From Nocardioides alcanivorans (GTDB taxonomy: Bacteria > Actinomycetota > Actinomycetes > Propionibacteriales > Nocardioidaceae), in assembly GCF_021555175.1 (NCBI RefSeq), contig NZ_JAKGRW010000004.1, positions 124,001 through 188,000 on the forward strand: a stretch of 64,000 bases of DNA, given 5' to 3'. Below are positions 39,390-49,973 of the stretch, piece after piece. The notes under the pieces were generated by a model. It was not told the DNA's origin. It searched no databases and saw nothing but the letters and a program-made list of their open reading frames with translations. A program made the translations under genes and the position numbers. Every line of letters begins with the position of its first letter. Position 1 is the stretch's first letter.

Positions 39390-42300
39390 ATGCACGCATT
39401 CCCGCCGCCGCAGGGTTTGTACGACGCCAACTTCGAGCACGACGCCTGCGGCGTCGCGTTCGTGGCGACCCTGACCGGCGCAGCCAGCCACAAGATCGTG
39501 GCGCAGGCCCTGACCGCCCTCCGCAACCTCGAGCACCGTGGTGCCGCCGGCGCGGAGGTCAACTCCGGCGACGGCGCCGGCATCCTCATGCAGGTGCCCG
39601 ACGCGTTCCTGCGCGCCGTGGTCGACTTCGAGCTCCCCGCAGAGGGGGAGTACGCGGTCGGCACCGCCTTCTTGCCCGGTGACGCCGACAACGTGTCGAT
39701 CACCCGGGAGCGGATCGAGGAGATCGCCAAGGAGGAGGGCCTCACCGTCCTCGGTTGGCGCGAGGTCCCGGTCGACCCCAGCACGCTGGGTGCTGCTGCC
39801 CTCGGCTGCATGCCGACGTTCACCCAGCTCTTCGTGTCCGGCCCGGTCGGCGACCAGATGGCGCTGGAGCGGCTGGCCTTCTGCCTGCGCAAGCGCGCGG
39901 AGCGCGAGACCGACGTCTACTTCCCGTCGCTCTCCTCGCGCACGCTCGCCTACAAGGGCATGCTGACCACCGACCAGCTCGACCGGGTCTTCCCCGACCT
40001 CGTCGACGAGCGGGTCGCCAGTGCGGTCGCCGTGGTGCACTCGCGCTTCTCCACCAACACCTTCCCGAGCTGGCCCCTGGCCCACCCGTTCCGCTTCATC
40101 GCGCACAACGGCGAGATCAACACGGTCATGGGCAACCGCAACTGGATGCGTGCCCGTGAGGAGCTGCTCGCCAGCGACGTCATCCCCGGTGACCTCAAGC
40201 GGCTGTTCCCGATCTGCACCACCGGCGCGTCCGACTCGGCGTCGTTCGACGAGGTGCTCGAGCTGCTCCACCTCGGTGGCCGCTCGCTGCCGCACTCGGT
40301 GCTGATGATGATCCCGGAGGCGTGGGAGAACAACCCGGACATGGATCCGGCCCGCCGTGCCTTCTACGAGTTCCACTCGGCCCTCATGGAGCCGTGGGAC
40401 GGCCCCGCATGCGTCGTCTTCACCGACGGTACCCAGGTGGGTGCCGTGCTCGACCGCAACGGCTTGCGCCCCTCCCGCTACTGGGTCACCGATGACGGCC
40501 TCGTCGTGCTGGCCTCCGAGGTCGGCGTGCTCGACCTCGACCCCGCCAGCATCGTCCGCAAGGGCCGTCTCCAGCCGGGACGCATGTTCCTGGTCGACAC
40601 CGAGCAGCACCGGATCGTCGAGGACGAGGAGATCAAGTCCGAGCTCGCCGCGGCCGCGCCGTACGACGAGTGGCTCGAGGGTGGACTGATCAACCTCAAC
40701 GACATCCCCAACCGGGAACACGTCGTGCACACCCACGCATCGGTCACCCGCCGCCAGCAGGTGTTCGGCTACACCGAGGAGGAGCTTCGGGTCATCCTCG
40801 CCCCGATGGCGAACACGTCGGGCGAGCCGATCGGCTCCATGGGTACCGACTCGCCGATCGCGGCGCTGTCCGCCAAGCCGCGGTTGCTCTTCGACTACTT
40901 CACCCAGCTCTTCGCCCAGGTCACGAATCCGCCGTTGGATGCCATCCGTGAAGAGCTCGTCACCTCCCTCAACGGCACCATCGGGCCGGAGGACAACCTG
41001 CTCGGCGCGGGACCGGACTCGTGCCGTCAGATCGTGGTGCCCTTCCCGGTCATCGACAACGACGACCTCGTCAAGATCCGCTACGCCGACAGCGAGGGTG
41101 ACACCCCCGGCCTGCGTTGCCACGTCGCCCGCGGTCTCTACAAGGTTGCCGGTGGCGGCGACGCGTTGGCCGCTCGCCTCGACGAGATCTGTGCCGAGGT
41201 CTCCACGGCCATCGGCGACGGCGCCCGCATCATCGTGCTCTCCGACCGGCACTCCACCGCAGACCTGGCGCCGATCCCGTCGCTGTTGCTCACCGCTGCG
41301 GTGCACCACCACCTGGTGCGGGAGAAGACCCGTACCCAGGTCGGTCTGGTCGTCGAGGCCGGCGACGTCCGCGAGGTCCACCACGTCGCGTTGCTGGTCG
41401 GCTACGGCGCGGCTGCGGTCAACCCCTACCTCGCCATGGAGTCGGTGGAGGACCTGGCCCGTGAGGGCTACTTCGTCCACACCGAGCCCCAGGTCGCGGT
41501 GCGCAACCTGGTGAAGTCGCTGGGCAAGGGCGTCCTCAAGGTGATGTCCAAGATGGGCATCTCCACCGTCGCGTCCTACACCGGTGCCCAGGTCTTCGAG
41601 GCGATCGGTCTCTCCCAGGAGCTGGTCGACCGCTACTTCACCGGCACCACCTCGAAGCTCGGTGGCATCGGTCTCGACACCGTCGCGAGCGAGGTCGCCG
41701 CTCGGCACACGGTCGCCTACCCGCGCGACGGCATCGTGCCGGCCCACCGGGAGCTGGAGATCGGTGGCGAATACCAGTGGCGTCGAGAGGGCGAACCGCA
41801 TCTCTTCGACCCCGAGACGGTCTTCCGCCTCCAGCACTCCACCCGCGCCGGTCGCTACGACGTCTTCAAGCAGTACACGGCGCGCATCGACGAGCAGTCC
41901 GAGCGCCTGATGACCCTGCGGGGTCTCTTCAAGTTCAAGGATGCCGCCGAGACCGGTCGCCAGCCGATCCCGATCGATGAGGTCGAGCCCGCGTCCGAGA
42001 TCGTGAAGCGCTTCTCCACCGGCGCCATGTCCTACGGGTCGATCAGCCGCGAGGCGCACGAGACCCTGGCCATCGCGATGAACCGGTTGGGTGCCAAGTC
42101 CAACACAGGTGAGGGCGGCGAGGACCCTGAGCGTCTCTACGACCCCGAGCGTCGCTCGTCGATCAAGCAGGTCGCCTCGGGCCGCTTCGGCGTGACCAGC
42201 GAATACCTGACCAACGCCGACGACATCCAGATCAAGATGGCGCAGGGTGCCAAGCCAGGCGAGGGCGGGCAGCTGCCCGGTCACAAGGTCTATCCGTGGG

Positions 42301-43916
42301 TGGCCAAGACCCGGCACAGCACGCCCGGCGTGGGACTCATCTCCCCGCCGCCCCACCACGACATCTATTCGATCGAGGACCTGGCTCAGCTGATCCATGA
42401 CCTGAAGAACGCGAACCCGTCTGCGCGGATCCACGTGAAGCTGGTCTCCGAGGTCGGCGTCGGCACGGTCGCCGCGGGCGTGTCCAAGGCACATGCGGAC
42501 GTGGTGCTCGTCTCCGGCCACGACGGCGGCACCGGTGCTTCCCCGTTGACGTCGTTGAAGCACGCCGGTGGCCCGTGGGAGCTGGGTCTCGCCGAGACGC
42601 AGCAGACCCTGCTGCTCAACGGCCTGCGGGACCGCATCGTCGTGCAGACCGACGGTCAGCTGAAGACGGGACGCGACGTGGTCATCGCCGCGCTGCTCGG
42701 CGCGGAGGAGTTCGGTTTCGCGACTGCTCCGCTGGTGGTCTCCGGCTGCATCATGATGCGTGTGTGCCACCTCGACACCTGTCCGGTGGGAGTCGCCACG
42801 CAGAACCCAGTGCTGCGCGAACGCTTCTCCGGCAAGGCAGAGTTCGTGGTGAACTTCTTCACCTACATCGCCGAGGAGGTCCGCGAGCTCCTCGCCGAGC
42901 TCGGTTTCCGCTCGCTCGAGGAGGCGGTCGGACAGGTCCGCACCCTCGACGTCGAGAAGGCTGTCGACCACTGGAAGGCCGCCGGGCTCGACCTGACGCC
43001 GGTGCTGCACCTGCCGGAACTCCCGGAGGGTGCCGCGTTGCGGCGTACGACCAGCCAGGACCACGGCCTCGACCAGGCGCTCGACCAGGAGCTCATCCGC
43101 ATCGCGGAGCCTGCGCTCGAGCGTGGTGAGCCGGTGCGCGCCCAGATCGCGGTGCGCAACGTCAACCGCACGGTCGGCACGATGCTGGGTCACGAGGTGA
43201 CCAAGCGCTATCGCGGTGCCGGCCTCCCGGACGGCACGATCGACCTCACCTTCACCGGCTCGGCGGGCCAGTCCTTCGGTGCCTTCCTGCCCACGGGTGT
43301 CACGCTGCGCCTCGAGGGCGACGCCAACGACTACGTCGGCAAGGGGCTCTCCGGTGGACGGGTCGTCGTCCGTCCGGACCGGAGCGCCACGTTCGACGCG
43401 AGCGAACAGGTCATTGCCGGCAACACGATCGGGTACGGCGCCACGTCGGGCGAGATCTTCCTGCGTGGCAAGGCGGGGGAGCGGTTCTGCGTGCGCAACT
43501 CGGGGGCGACGGCGGTCGTGGAGGGTGTGGGTGACCACGGTCTCGAATACATGACCGGTGGTCGCGTCCTGATCCTCGGGCCGACCGGCCGCAACCTCGC
43601 TGCCGGCATGTCCGGTGGCTACGCCTACGTGCTCGACCTCGACGAGGCTCGCGTCAACCGGGAGCTCGTCGACCTCGGGCCGGTGACCGACAAGGCGGCT
43701 GAGGAGCTCCACGAGCTCGTCACCCGTCACCACGAGGAGACCGGTTCGACGGTCGCCGACGAACTGTTGTCCGACTGGGCGAACACGCTCGGTCGATTCA
43801 CCGAGGTCATGCCTCGGGACTACCGCCGCGTGCTCGACGCCCGTGCGGCAGCCCAGGCGGAGGGTCTGGACGAGTCCCAGACCGAGGCCCGGATCATGGA
43901 GGTGCTTCATGGCTGA
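39390..43916 (+). CDS. gltB: Glutamate synthase large subunit
   Basis: NADPH-type glutamate synthase alpha chain: makes two glutamates from 2-oxoglutarate and glutamine. 1508 residues, normal size, intact frame. A short propeptide ends at HDA, exposing Cys20 (CGVAFVATL) as the N-terminal glutaminase nucleophile. Then come the central domain, the FMN domain (about 850-1250) with [22 protein letters not shown], the 3Fe-4S cysteines in [17 protein letters not shown] (about 1120-1132), and the C-terminal glycine-rich helix domain. ATG 39390 has GGGAGA at about 9 bases; ATG 39381 is also in frame but too close. It overlaps gltD by 8 bases. Confidence 0.96.
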   Translation: MHAFPPPQGLYDANFEHDACGVAFVATLTGAASHKIVAQALTALRNLEHRGAAGAEVNSGDGAGILMQVPDAFLRAVVDFELPAEGEYAVGTAFLPGDADNVSITRERIEEIAKEEGLTVLGWREVPVDPSTLGAAALGCMPTFTQLFVSGPVGDQMALERLAFCLRKRAERETDVYFPSLSSRTLAYKGMLTTDQLDRVFPDLVDERVASAVAVVHSRFSTNTFPSWPLAHPFRFIAHNGEINTVMGNRNWMRAREELLASDVIPGDLKRLFPICTTGASDSASFDEVLELLHLGGRSLPHSVLMMIPEAWENNPDMDPARRAFYEFHSALMEPWDGPACVVFTDGTQVGAVLDRNGLRPSRYWVTDDGLVVLASEVGVLDLDPASIVRKGRLQPGRMFLVDTEQHRIVEDEEIKSELAAAAPYDEWLEGGLINLNDIPNREHVVHTHASVTRRQQVFGYTEEELRVILAPMANTSGEPIGSMGTDSPIAALSAKPRLLFDYFTQLFAQVTNPPLDAIREELVTSLNGTIGPEDNLLGAGPDSCRQIVVPFPVIDNDDLVKIRYADSEGDTPGLRCHVARGLYKVAGGGDALAARLDEICAEVSTAIGDGARIIVLSDRHSTADLAPIPSLLLTAAVHHHLVREKTRTQVGLVVEAGDVREVHHVALLVGYGAAAVNPYLAMESVEDLAREGYFVHTEPQVAVRNLVKSLGKGVLKVMSKMGISTVASYTGAQVFEAIGLSQELVDRYFTGTTSKLGGIGLDTVASEVAARHTVAYPRDGIVPAHRELEIGGEYQWRREGEPHLFDPETVFRLQHSTRAGRYDVFKQYTARIDEQSERLMTLRGLFKFKDAAETGRQPIPIDEVEPASEIVKRFSTGAMSYGSISREAHETLAIAMNRLGAKSNTGEGGEDPERLYDPERRSSIKQVASGRFGVTSEYLTNADDIQIKMAQGAKPGEGGQLPGHKVYPWVAKTRHSTPGVGLISPPPHHDIYSIEDLAQLIHDLKNANPSARIHVKLVSEVGVGTVAAGVSKAHADVVLVSGHDGGTGASPLTSLKHAGGPWELGLAETQQTLLLNGLRDRIVVQTDGQLKTGRDVVIAALLGAEEFGFATAPLVVSGCIMMRVCHLDTCPVGVATQNPVLRERFSGKAEFVVNFFTYIAEEVRELLAELGFRSLEEAVGQVRTLDVEKAVDHWKAAGLDLTPVLHLPELPEGAALRRTTSQDHGLDQALDQELIRIAEPALERGEPVRAQIAVRNVNRTVGTMLGHEVTKRYRGAGLPDGTIDLTFTGSAGQSFGAFLPTGVTLRLEGDANDYVGKGLSGGRVVVRPDRSATFDASEQVIAGNTIGYGATSGEIFLRGKAGERFCVRNSGATAVVEGVGDHGLEYMTGGRVLILGPTGRNLAAGMSGGYAYVLDLDEARVNRELVDLGPVTDKAAEELHELVTRHHEETGSTVADELLSDWANTLGRFTEVMPRDYRRVLDARAAAQAEGLDESQTEARIMEVLHG

Positions 43917-45369
43917 CCCCAAGGGTTTCCTCAAGGACGGTCGGCAGGTTGCCGAGCGCCGTCCCGTCGAGGAACGCGTCAAGGACTGGAACGAGGTCTA
44001 CCCGGGCGGTGGAATCGGTCGCGCGCTGCTGCCGATCATCAGCAAGCAGGCCGGCCGCTGCATGGACTGCGGCATTCCGTTCTGCCACCAGGGTTGCCCG
44101 TTGGGCAACATCATCCCCGAGTGGAACGACCTGGTCTGGCGCGACGACTGGTCTGGCGCGATGGACCGGCTGCACGCCACCAACAACTTCCCGGAGTTCA
44201 CCGGTCGGTTGTGTCCGGCGCCGTGCGAGGCGGCCTGTGTCCTGGGCATCAACCAGGATCCGGTGACCATCAAGAACGTCGAGGTCTCGATCATCGACCG
44301 AGCGTGGGACGAGGGCAACGTCGAACCGCAGGCGCCCGAGTGGCTGACCGGCAAGACGGTCGCGGTCGTGGGCTCCGGTCCCGCCGGCCTGGCGGCTGCG
44401 CAGCAGTTGACCCGTGCGGGCCACACCGTGGCCGTCTACGAGCGGGCCGACGAGATCGGCGGACTGCTGCGTTACGGGATCCCCGAGTTCAAGATGGAGA
44501 AGGTCCACATCGACCGGCGACTCGACCAGATGCGCCGCGAGGGAACGGTCTTCAAGGCCGGCGTCGAGGTTGGCAAGTCGGTGACCGGCGACCAACTCCG
44601 CAACCGATTCGACGCCGTGGTGCTGACGATCGGCTCGACGGTGCCACGTGACCTCCCGGTGCCCGGTCGTGAACTGGGCGGCGTACACCAAGCCATGGAC
44701 TACCTGCCCCAGGCCAATCGGGTCGCCCTTGGCCAGGAGGTCGCCGACCAGATCGTGGCGACCGGCAAGAACGTCGTGATCATCGGAGGCGGTGACACCG
44801 GTGCCGACTGCCTCGGCACTGCGCTGCGACAGGGGGCGGCCTCGGTCACCCAGCTGGAGATCATGAGCCGTCCGGGCACCGATCGCCCGGAGGGTCAGCC
44901 GTGGCCGACCTTCCCGATGCTCTTCCGGGTCTCCTCCGCGCACGAGGAGGGCGGTGACCGGGTCTACTCGGTCTCCACCCAGGAGTTCCTCGGCGACGAG
45001 GAGGGCAACGTCCGGGCACTGAGCCTGGTCGAGGTCGACGCCTCGTTCCAGCCGGTGCCGGGCACCGAGCGCGAGATCCCGGCCGAGTTGGTGCTCTTCG
45101 CCATGGGCTTCGTCGGGCCCCAGAAGGAGGGCATCGTCGAGCAGCTCGGGGTGGAGCTGGACGAGCGCGGCAACATCATCCGCGACTCGCGGTACGCGAC
45201 GTCCGTCGACGGGGTCTTCTGCGCCGGTGACGCCGGTCGCGGGCAGTCGCTGATCGTGTGGGCCATCGCGGAGGGACGTTCGGCAGCAGCTGCGGTCGAT
45301 GCCTACCTGACCGGATCGACGTCGCTGCCGACCCCGATCCCGCCGACCGCGCGCCAGCTCCTCGCCTGA
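43909..45369 (+). CDS. gltD: Glutamate synthase small subunit
   Basis: FAD and NADPH-binding beta chain that passes electrons to GltB. 486 residues. The N-terminal 4Fe-4S cysteines are in [17 protein letters not shown] and [12 protein letters not shown]. The FAD fold is [15 protein letters not shown], the NADPH fold [16 protein letters not shown], and the C-terminal FAD contact is [19 protein letters not shown]. The start ATG lies within the last codons of gltB. The frame is intact. Confidence 0.97.
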   Translation: MADPKGFLKDGRQVAERRPVEERVKDWNEVYPGGGIGRALLPIISKQAGRCMDCGIPFCHQGCPLGNIIPEWNDLVWRDDWSGAMDRLHATNNFPEFTGRLCPAPCEAACVLGINQDPVTIKNVEVSIIDRAWDEGNVEPQAPEWLTGKTVAVVGSGPAGLAAAQQLTRAGHTVAVYERADEIGGLLRYGIPEFKMEKVHIDRRLDQMRREGTVFKAGVEVGKSVTGDQLRNRFDAVVLTIGSTVPRDLPVPGRELGGVHQAMDYLPQANRVALGQEVADQIVATGKNVVIIGGGDTGADCLGTALRQGAASVTQLEIMSRPGTDRPEGQPWPTFPMLFRVSSAHEEGGDRVYSVSTQEFLGDEEGNVRALSLVEVDASFQPVPGTEREIPAELVLFAMGFVGPQKEGIVEQLGVELDERGNIIRDSRYATSVDGVFCAGDAGRGQSLIVWAIAEGRSAAAAVDAYLTGSTSLPTPIPPTARQLLA

Positions 45370-45371
45370 CG

Positions 45372-45460
45372 CGAACCTTCACTCAGAACACGCGAACCTG
45401 CAGTTTCTCGCACGCTACGTGCACGGAACTGCAGGTTCGCGTGTTCCAACTGAAGGTTCG
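45372..45460. terminator. Large hairpin after gltBD
   Basis: Arms 45372-45405 and 45427-45460 are 34 bases each with only a few mismatches, around a 21-base loop. The arms contain GAACACGCGAACCTGCAGTT and its complement. It begins right after the gltD stop and lies 69 bases before pyk. It is far longer than an ordinary terminator and could be a mobile palindromic repeat used as one. Nothing else is seen between gltD and pyk except the pyk promoter. Confidence 0.75.
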
Positions 45461-45516
45461 GCGGGAGTTAACGGCCGGGACGCCTGTCCTGGCGCGGGTT
45501 CCGGGTGTCGGCCGAG

Positions 45517-45522
45517 TAGGGT
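45517..45522 (+). promoter_or_regulatory. -10 box of pyk (leaderless pattern)
   Basis: TAGGGT ends 7 bases before the GTG at 45530, so transcription should begin at the start codon. There is no ribosome site upstream of the GTG, consistent with a leaderless message. Confidence 0.6.
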
Positions 45523-45529
45523 TGGGCAC

Positions 45530-46971
45530 GTGCGAAAAGCCAAGATCGTCTGCACCCTGGGACCTGCGTCCTCCGCCCTCGAAGACATCCGCGCGCTGGT
45601 TGACGCCGGCATGGACGTCGCCCGGATGAACATGAGCCACGGGACTCACGAAGACCACCGCGTCAACTACGACCGGGTCCGTGAGGCGGCCGCTGCCTCG
45701 GGCCGCGCGGTGGGTGTCTTCGCTGACCTGCAGGGCCCCAAGATCCGCCTCGGCAACATCGCCGACGGCCCTGTCGTGCTCGAGCCGGGGCAGCTCTTCT
45801 CCATCACCACCCGCGACGTCCCGGGCGACGCCCACCTTGCTTCGACGACGTACGCCGGATTGCCGCGCGACGTGCACGTCGGTGACCCGATCCTGATCGA
45901 CGACGGCAAGGTGCGTCTGCGCGTCACCGGGTTCACCCATGACACCGTCGAGACCCGCGTGGAGATTGCCGGACCGATCAGCGATCACAAGGGGATCAAC
46001 CTCCCTGGCGTGGCAGTCTCCGTGCCGGCGCTGTCCGAGAAGGACATCGACGACCTGCGCTTCGCGTTGGGGCTGGGTGTCGACTACATCGCGCTGTCCT
46101 TCGTGCGCAACGCCCGCGACGTCGACGGGGTCCGGCGGATCATGGACGAGGTGGGGGTCCGGGTGCCCGTCATCGCCAAGATCGAGAAGCCCCAGGCCGT
46201 GGAGAACATCGACGAGATCATCAAGAGCTTCGACGCCATCATGGTCGCGCGCGGTGACCTGGGCGTGGAGTGCCCCCTCGAGGACGTGCCGTTCATCCAG
46301 AAGATGGTCATCGAGAAGGCACGACGCATGGCCAAGCCGGTCATCGTGGCCACCCAGATGCTCGAGTCGATGATCGGTGCCCCGGCCCCGACCCGAGCCG
46401 AGACCTCCGACGTAGCCAACGCGGTGCTCGACGGCGCCGACGCGGTGATGCTCTCGGGGGAGACCAGCGTCGGCAAGTACCCATTGCAGACCGTGCGCAC
46501 CATGGCCCGAATCCTCACATCCGCCGAGGAGCAGGGTCTGGAGATCACTGCGAAGATCGACTGGCAGCCCCACACCAAGGGCGGCATCATCGCCAAGGCT
46601 GCTGCCGAGGTCGCGGAACGTGTCGAGGCTCGCTACCTGGTGGCCTTCACCCAGAGCGGCGACTCCGCGCGTCGCGTCTCGCGCTACCGCGGCGAGATCC
46701 CGGTGCTCGCCTTCACCCCGTTGGAGAAGGTCCGCAACCAGCTGGCGATGACCTGGGGCGTGGAGACCTTCCAGACCCCGGAGGTCGAGCACACCGACCA
46801 GATGGTGCACCAGGTCGACGAGGCGCTGCTCCAGCAGGGGCGCGCGAAGGAGGGGAGATGGTCGTGATCATCTTCGGTGCCCCTCCCGGCATCCCGGGGT
46901 CGACCAACGCCGTGCACATCCACCGGATGGGCGATGCCATCAACGGCGTGGTCCCGGCCTATCGGAAGTAG
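45530..46971 (+). CDS. pyk: Pyruvate kinase, one apparent frameshift at the C terminus
   Basis: Last glycolytic step, phosphoenolpyruvate and ADP to pyruvate and ATP. About 480 residues. It starts VRKAKIVCTLGPASS; the substrate site has MNMSHG and FADLQGPKIR; the signature IAKIEKPQAVENIDEI and VATQMLESM follow. As sequenced it stops early at 46867. The G run 46852-46855 is one base short; adding one G gives AKEGEMVVIIFGAPPGIPGS and ends NGVVPAYRK at 46971, the normal actinobacterial C terminus. Confidence 0.95.
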
Positions 46972-46974
46972 GCG

Positions 46975-47724
46975 CTAGCGCTTCGGGCCGATCAGCTCGT
47001 CGAGTGCAGCCACGCCCGCGCGGGTGGAGACCGACGTGTGGAGGGCTGATGATCGGCGCCAAGGGATGCCGGCAGTGTCGAGAGCCTGCTGGCAGATGGC
47101 GTGGATGTCGTCTGACCTGTTGCTGAACTGCCAGCGGGGATAGTCATAGCGCTTGGGCTCTCCTGCCACGGCGCGGGTCGCCCAGTTTGCGACACGGGCA
47201 CCGTCGGAGTGGAACAGGCCACGGAGCAGCCCGGCGGGATGTCGGTCGGCGATCCTCTCCTGCCACGGCTCGAGCAGGATGCGCCGATCGTGCTTGCGTC
47301 CCGGGCCGTGCTGCGGGAAAAGGCAGGGCCAGTGGGTCCAGTTCGCGTGCACAATCACGACGCCGGGTGCGGCGACGTGGAAGATCGAGGACCTGGGACG
47401 TACGCGGAGGATCGAGCCTTCGACGTCGGCCACGATGCCGGGGTACTGACGATCACAGGAGACGCGAAGCGAGTGATAGGTCGCCGCCTTCGCAATCGTG
47501 CCGTCACCGAGATAGAAGCCGAGCAGGGACGCGTAGGCGCCTTCGTCGAGCGGGGCGGAGTCGCACCGTGGACACTCTCCGCGGTGGGGCTGATGCGGTG
47601 GCCCGTCGTCGCGCCAGGCGCGCAGCGCCGATCGGCTGACGCCGAGCTGCCGGCTCACCTTGCTGAGCGAGTCTCCGGCGGCGAGCATCCGCAGAGCTTG
47701 CCGATGGTCCTCGGTGCTGTACAT
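46975..47724 (-). CDS. Helix-turn-helix protein with LAGLIDADG-type homing endonuclease motifs
   Basis: A 249-residue protein. The N-terminal helix-turn-helix (STEDHRQALRMLAAGDSLSK, then VSRQLGVSRSALRAW) resembles transposase or Sigma-70-like recognition domains. A CPRCDSAPL pair of cysteines follows. Two LAGLIDADG-like helices are visible: LLGFYLGDGTI at about residue 80 and LLRGLFHSDGARV near residue 170, so a single-chain pseudo-dimeric nuclease is possible. The ATG at 47724 gives MYSTEDHRQ. It is convergent with pyk (3-base gap) and adjoins the mobile patch. It is free-standing, not inside an intron or intein. Function by motif only. Confidence 0.7.
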   Translation of the reverse strand: MYSTEDHRQALRMLAAGDSLSKVSRQLGVSRSALRAWRDDGPPHQPHRGECPRCDSAPLDEGAYASLLGFYLGDGTIAKAATYHSLRVSCDRQYPGIVADVEGSILRVRPRSSIFHVAAPGVVIVHANWTHWPCLFPQHGPGRKHDRRILLEPWQERIADRHPAGLLRGLFHSDGARVANWATRAVAGEPKRYDYPRWQFSNRSDDIHAICQQALDTAGIPWRRSSALHTSVSTRAGVAALDELIGPKR

Positions 47725-47771
47725 GGGCAACAGCGTGCCAAGGGCCACCGACAACCGAGGGAGCGTTGGTG

Positions 47772-47787
47772 GTGGTGCCCCGGGTGG
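47772..47787. repeat. Copy of the tRNA 3' end (possible att site)
   Basis: The 16 bases GTGGTGCCCCGGGTGG match 49973-49988 exactly. That second copy is the acceptor and T-stem 3' end plus ACCA of the tRNA at 49974-50049. Such duplications of a tRNA 3' end mark integration sites. The 2.2-kb segment between the copies contains only insertion sequences. Confidence 0.6.
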
Positions 47788-47902
47788 TGTGCTGGTTCAC
47801 GACATCCCGGACACATGTCTCAGGACATCCCGGACACTGCGGAACCACCTACCGAGGGGCTGACGAGCGGGTGTATGCACACCCTCCGAGATCCTCGCGG
47901 GC

Positions 47903-48661
47903 ATGTCGAAGGCCCGCCTGGTCATCACCGCCGTGACCGTAGAGAAGCGGCCCGTCGCCGAGGTCGCTGCGGCCTACGGCGTGTCCCGCTCCTGGATCTA
48001 CGAACTCCTCGCCCGCCACCGCGACGAGGGCGAGGCCGCCTTCGAGCCCCGATCCCGGGCCCCGAAGACCTCACCGGGCGCGACTCCACCCGCGACCGTC
48101 GAACTGGTCCTGCGGCTACGCAAGCAACTCCTCGAGGGCGGCCACGACGCCGGAGCCGACACCCTGGCCTGGCACCTCACCCAGCATCACGACACAGTCC
48201 TCTCGCGCGCCACCATCCACCGGATCCTGACCCGCCACGGCGCCGTCACCCCCGAGCCGAAGAAACGACCGAAGTCCTCCTACATCCGCTTCGAAGCAGC
48301 GATGCCCAACGAAACCTGGCAGTCCGACTTCACCCACTACCGGCTCACCGACACCGCCACCTTCCCCAAGGGCATCGAGATCATCACCTGGCTCGACGAC
48401 TGCACCCGCTACGCGCTTCACCTCAGCGCACACCGGGCCATCACCACCCCCATCGTGCTCACGACCTTCAGACAAACCGCAGCCCAGCACGGCATCCCCG
48501 CATCCACCCTCACCGACAACGGCATGGTCTACACCGTCCGCCTGGCCAGCACCGGCCACCGCGGAGGACGCAACGGCTTCGAACAACAACTCCACACCTG
48601 GCACGTAATCCAGAAGAACGGCAAGCCGAACCACCCCACCACCCAAGGCAAGGTGGAGAGG
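47903..48661 (+). pseudogene. IS481-family transposase, 3' truncated
   Basis: DDE transposase. An N-terminal helix-turn-helix (VAEVAAAYGVSRSWIYELLA) precedes the catalytic core. Visible acidic residues are in WQSDFTH, LTDNGMVYT and QGKVER. The protein breaks exactly at GKVER, where the family continues with a conserved FHQTLKRWL-type helix; the IS3 left end begins at 48662 and supplies a chance stop at 48668-48670. About 253 authentic residues remain. It is predicted to be inactive because the C-terminal part is missing. Confidence 0.85.
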
Positions 48662-48728
48662 GGAGCCTGACCCGGTAGCCCGGACACCTGATCTGTAGCG
48701 ATGATCGTTGCAGGGGAGGAGTCTGTAG

Positions 48729-49016
48729 ATGCCTGCACCACACCCACCGGAGTTCCGCCGCAGGGCGATCGACCTGGCCCGCCAGCCGGGCGCGTCGGTC
48801 GCGAAGGTTGCCAAGGAGCTTGGGATTAGCGAGTCCGGCCTGCGCCGCTGGATGGACCAGGACGATGTCAACACCGGCCGGAGGGAAGGCCTGTCGACGA
48901 ACGAGCGCGAAGAGCTCGTCAGGTTGCGTCGGGAGAACCGTCGTCTGGAGATGGAGCTGGAGATCACCAAGCGGGCAGCAGCGCTGTTCGCGAAGGAGAA
49001 CGTGCTCCCAAAATGA
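48729..49016 (+). CDS. IS3-family transposase OrfA
   Basis: A 95-residue DNA-binding protein. The helix-turn-helix PEFRRRAIDLARQPGASVAK, then VAKELGISESGLRRWM, is followed by a leucine-zipper-like coiled coil (ELVRLRRENRRLEMELEI) used for multimerisation in IS3 elements. It starts 67 bases inside the left inverted repeat. Its stop overlaps the orfB ATG (ATGA) in the -1 frame, the usual arrangement for making an OrfAB fusion by programmed frameshift near CCAAAATGA. Confidence 0.9.
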   Translation: MPAPHPPEFRRRAIDLARQPGASVAKVAKELGISESGLRRWMDQDDVNTGRREGLSTNEREELVRLRRENRRLEMELEITKRAAALFAKENVLPK

Positions 49017-49882
49017 GGTACCGGCTGGTCAGGGACCTGGCCGCGGACGGGTTCGACGTCGCGGTGTCCTGCCGGGTGCTGAAGGTCTCGAGGTCGGGCT
49101 ACTACGAGTGGGCCAAGCGACCGCCCTCGGACCGCGATGTCGCCGATGCCTATCTGGCGAACACGATCGTCGCGATCCACGACGCTTCACGTCTGTCCTA
49201 TGGCTCCCCACGGGTCCACGCAGAGCTCCGGCTCGGGATGGGCATCAAGGTCGGCCGCAAGCGGGTCGCGAGGCTGATGCGGATGCTCCGGGTGGCCGGT
49301 ATCAGCCATCGGCCGAAGAAGCGGCACAAGCCAGCTGCGGCGGTCCATGAGGACCTCGTGCAACGAAAGTTCGTCGCCGATGGGCCGGATCGTCTGTGGT
49401 GCACCGACATCACCGAGCATCCGACCCGGGGCGGGAAGGTCTACTGTTGCGCGGTCCTGGACGTGTTCAGCCGACTCGTCGTGGGCTGGTCGATCGCGGA
49501 CCACATGCGATCAGACCTCGTCGTCGACGCGTTGCAGATGGCGACCTGGCGACGACGTCCCGAGGGCACCATCGTGCACTCCGACAGGGGCAGTCAGTAC
49601 ACGTCGTGGGTGTTCGGGCACCGGCTGCGTGATGCCGGACTGCTCGGATCCATGGGCCGGGTCGCCTCGTCGGTGGACAACTCGATGATCGAGTCGTTCT
49701 GGTCGACCATGCAACGCGAGCTGCTCGACCAGCAGCCGTGGGAGACCATCGACGAGCTCGGCAGAGCGATCTTCGAGTGGATCGGGGCCTGGTACAACCC
49801 GCGCCGCCGGCACACCTCCCTGGGCATGCACGCCCCGGCCGAGTTCGAAGCCCTTCACACCGCCGCCACACCGGCGGCATGA
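49013..49882 (+). CDS. IS3-family transposase OrfB (DDE integrase core)
   Basis: 289 residues. An HTH_21-like N-terminal region (SRLSYGSPRVHAEL) precedes the rve-type integrase core. The DDE triad is visible: LWCTDITEHP, IVHSDRGSQYTS and NSMIESFWSTMQREL. The C-terminal YNPRRRHTSLGMHAPAEFE is the usual IS3 ending. All catalytic motifs are present and the frame is intact, so the element may still be mobile. Confidence 0.92.
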   Translation: MRYRLVRDLAADGFDVAVSCRVLKVSRSGYYEWAKRPPSDRDVADAYLANTIVAIHDASRLSYGSPRVHAELRLGMGIKVGRKRVARLMRMLRVAGISHRPKKRHKPAAAVHEDLVQRKFVADGPDRLWCTDITEHPTRGGKVYCCAVLDVFSRLVVGWSIADHMRSDLVVDALQMATWRRRPEGTIVHSDRGSQYTSWVFGHRLRDAGLLGSMGRVASSVDNSMIESFWSTMQRELLDQQPWETIDELGRAIFEWIGAWYNPRRRHTSLGMHAPAEFEALHTAATPAA

Positions 49883-49973
49883 TCAACACACCAACCGTGT
49901 CCGGAGAACCGGGTCAGGCTCCAACCCACATATCCGTGGGTTCGGGTGTCCGCGATGTCCTGAGACATCACAG

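Larger units (their letters stand above)
48662..49922 (+). mobile_element. IS3-family insertion sequence, complete
   Basis: A 1261-base element with 26-base imperfect inverted repeats at 48662-48687 and 49897-49922 (both begin GGAGCCTGACCCGGT on their own strand). It carries the two overlapping frames orfA and orfB. No matching target duplication is visible at its borders. This fits a deletion of the adjacent IS481 segment after insertion. Confidence 0.85.
47816..49967 (+). mobile_element. IS481-type element, interrupted and partly deleted
   Basis: Terminal inverted repeats of 21 bases lie at 47816-47836 and 49947-49967 (20 of 21 match, beginning TGTCTCAGGACATC). They enclose an IS481-type transposase gene broken by an IS3-type element. 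Only about 24 bases lie between the IS3 right end and the IS481 right end, so roughly the last fifth or more of the transposase gene has been lost. A 3-base CAC flanks both ends and may be a target duplication. Confidence 0.75.

Noticed and set aside
39345..43982. An open frame of about 1545 codons antisense to gltB.
   Set aside because: It is a high-GC shadow of an intact, fully recognisable gltB; no start site or family motif supports it.
48650..49935. Target-site duplication of the IS3 element.
   Set aside because: No 3- to 5-base direct repeat was found at its borders under either plausible choice of end, so none is claimed.
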